In this document: positions 63,201-64,000 of the stretch, piece after piece | Numbering within the stretch: position 1 is the stretch's first letter | How the letters are laid out: every line of letters begins with the position of its first letter | Origin: Anabaena lutea FACHB-196 | Lineage (GTDB): Bacteria > Cyanobacteriota > Cyanobacteriia > Cyanobacteriales > Nostocaceae | DNA: 64,000 nt | Direction: 5' to 3' | Assembly: GCF_014698305.1 (NCBI RefSeq) | Contig: NZ_JACJST010000002.1 | Span: forward strand, 186,001 to 250,000 | Notes under the pieces: generated by a model | What the model was told of the DNA's origin: nothing | Database searches by the model: none | The model's input: only the letters and a program-made list of their open reading frames with translations | Translations under genes and position numbers: made by a program

Positions 63201-63819
63201 AACGATGACCTTGCCAGCGTTGGATGGGAATACAGTCAATATCCAGTTGATCTAAGGCACGGGCTACCACAAAATCAACTAAATCTTCAATGGTTTGGGG
63301 ATTGTGATACCAGGCAGGAATAGCGGGGACGACTCTCACTCCTGTTTCTGCTAAGGTTGTTAAGTTCCGCAGGTGAATCAAGCTAAAAGGAGTTTCTCTG
63401 GGAACAATAACTAGTTTGCGTCCTTCTTTAATCTGGACATCCGCAGCCCGTTCTAGTAAATCGGAACTCAAGCCAACTGCCAGTTTTGCTACTGTACTCA
63501 TGCTGCATGGTATGATGATCATCCCTAAAGTCCGAAAGGAACCGCTGGCAATACCAGCCCCAACATCACTCCAAGGATGACAACGCAGTTTACCTGATAG
63601 TGGCACTCCGGCTTGTTCTCGCCAAAATTGCTCTTGTCCTTCGGGGTCTGCTGGCATTCGGGTTTCTTGTTCTGCTTGCCAAACCATGTAAGTTGATTTG
63701 GAAGCAACTAGTTCAATCTTATACTCTGCTTCCAGAAGAAATTTAAGAGCGCGAATGGCGTAAATCAGACCTGATGCACCGGATACGCCCAAAATTAAAG
63801 GCTTTGTGTCATTTGGCAC
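63199..63819 (-). CDS. ubiX: Flavin prenyltransferase UbiX
   Basis: A 206-residue flavoprotein that makes prenyl-FMN, the cofactor of UbiD decarboxylases. GVSGASGLIYAIRALKFLL (about 11-29) is the FMN-binding P-loop-like start. Further motifs are the central MIIIPCSMSTVAKLAVGLSSDLLERAADVQIKEGRKLVIVPRETP (in pieces; the CSM.T and RETP boxes are diagnostic) and PAIPAWYHNPQTIEDLVDFV near the end. In cyanobacteria it serves plastoquinone synthesis. The upstream gene on the same strand ends 18 bp before it, so co-transcription is likely. Confidence 0.93.
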   Translation of the reverse strand: MPNDTKPLILGVSGASGLIYAIRALKFLLEAEYKIELVASKSTYMVWQAEQETRMPADPEGQEQFWREQAGVPLSGKLRCHPWSDVGAGIASGSFRTLGMIIIPCSMSTVAKLAVGLSSDLLERAADVQIKEGRKLVIVPRETPFSLIHLRNLTTLAETGVRVVPAIPAWYHNPQTIEDLVDFVVARALDQLDIDCIPIQRWQGHR

Positions 63820-63836
63820 GCTATTATCCAGAATAT

Positions 63837-64000
63837 TTACTCATCATCAGCATAGGGATCTAAGTCAAGAGATTCAAGGTCATTTTGTAAGTAAATGTCT
63901 GATATATCTTGATTGACTGCACCAATTCCCAAATTTTTGGCTACACCATCAACACCAACAGTGACTAAATCAATTTGCTGACGGTAGTAATCGACACTCT
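63837..64000 (-). CDS. 3' end of a gene, possibly an S1-domain RNB exoribonuclease
   Basis: Only the last 54 codons are visible. They read VDYYRQQIDLVTVG, then GVAKNLGIG, and an acidic end DLDPYADDE. The pattern V.YY...IDLVTVG fits the last strands of an S1 RNA-binding domain, which in RNase R/II-type enzymes is followed by an acidic tail; the family is inferred and could be wrong. It is upstream of ubiX on the same strand with a 17-bp gap. The N-terminal and catalytic parts lie outside the window. Confidence 0.45.
   Translation of the reverse strand, partial: SVDYYRQQIDLVTVGVDGVAKNLGIGAVNQDISDIYLQNDLESLDLDPYADDE

Overview
The window comes from a heterocyst-forming filamentous cyanobacterium of the Nostoc/Anabaena type. 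The evidence is: frequent HIP1 octamers (GCGATCGC) inside genes; many runs of 7-bp tandem repeats between genes; NDH-1 subunits NdhF and NdhD; a DevH-like CRP regulator preceded by an NtcA-type site; a PacR/RbcR-like LysR regulator; a PEP-CTERM protein; Uma2, DUF29 and DUF3153 families; and a biosynthetic SpeA. No rRNA, tRNA, CRISPR array, complete IS element or integrase was found.

Layout. 1-16.6 kb: HAD phosphatase, DALR-domain protein, devH, a block holding one Ser/Thr kinase and three membrane-tethered solute-binding genes (one decayed), then pacR, an NnrU-like membrane protein, a thioredoxin, ndhF and ndhD. From memory of Anabaena PCC 7120, devH-pacR-nnrU-trx-ndhF-ndhD is an old gene order. 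The kinase block and the antitoxin-like/PEP-CTERM pair would then be later insertions. 16.6-39 kb: mostly housekeeping and transport genes. They include DUF29, Uma2, LapA, a phosphohexomutase, a Cas4-like nuclease, a transglutaminase fused to a propeller, a Ca2+-type P-ATPase, recF, an MgtC-like protein, a PEP-synthase-like enzyme, a baeRF-like protein, DUF1361, and an ECF cobalt/nickel importer cbiM-cbiQ-cbiO. 39-47 kb: an accessory islet. A pair of small PD-(D/E)XK-like proteins lies between the intact acs gene and a second copy of the acs 3' end. Next come another nuclease-like protein, an antitoxin-like gene whose HNH partner is cut to a stub, and a TcmP/DUF5131 pair. 47-64 kb: core metabolism and cell biology: TerC-like protein, ndk, speA, NDP-sugar pyrophosphorylase, scpA, AI-2E transporter, pdxH, Uma2, DUF3153 and TPR proteins, argB, aroK, an NB-ARC STAND ATPase, LapA-like protein, ubiX, and the 3' end of a probable S1-domain protein.

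How genes work together. PacR, NdhF and NdhD belong to carbon assimilation and NDH-1 electron flow, and the thioredoxin and NnrU-like genes sit between them. CbiM, CbiQ and CbiO form one metal importer. The kinase and tethered binding proteins look like a ligand-sensing module, because no permease or transport ATPase lies nearby. The 39-47 kb islet carries the strongest marks of gene traffic: a 196-bp direct repeat of a host gene end, a truncated toxin gene and a poorly characterised TcmP pair. It is the best place to look for an undescribed defence or mobile system.

Starts were moved to a downstream ATG where the longest open frame began with TTG or GTG and an ATG fitted the family better. 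Family calls rest on motif recognition by eye; no database search was run.
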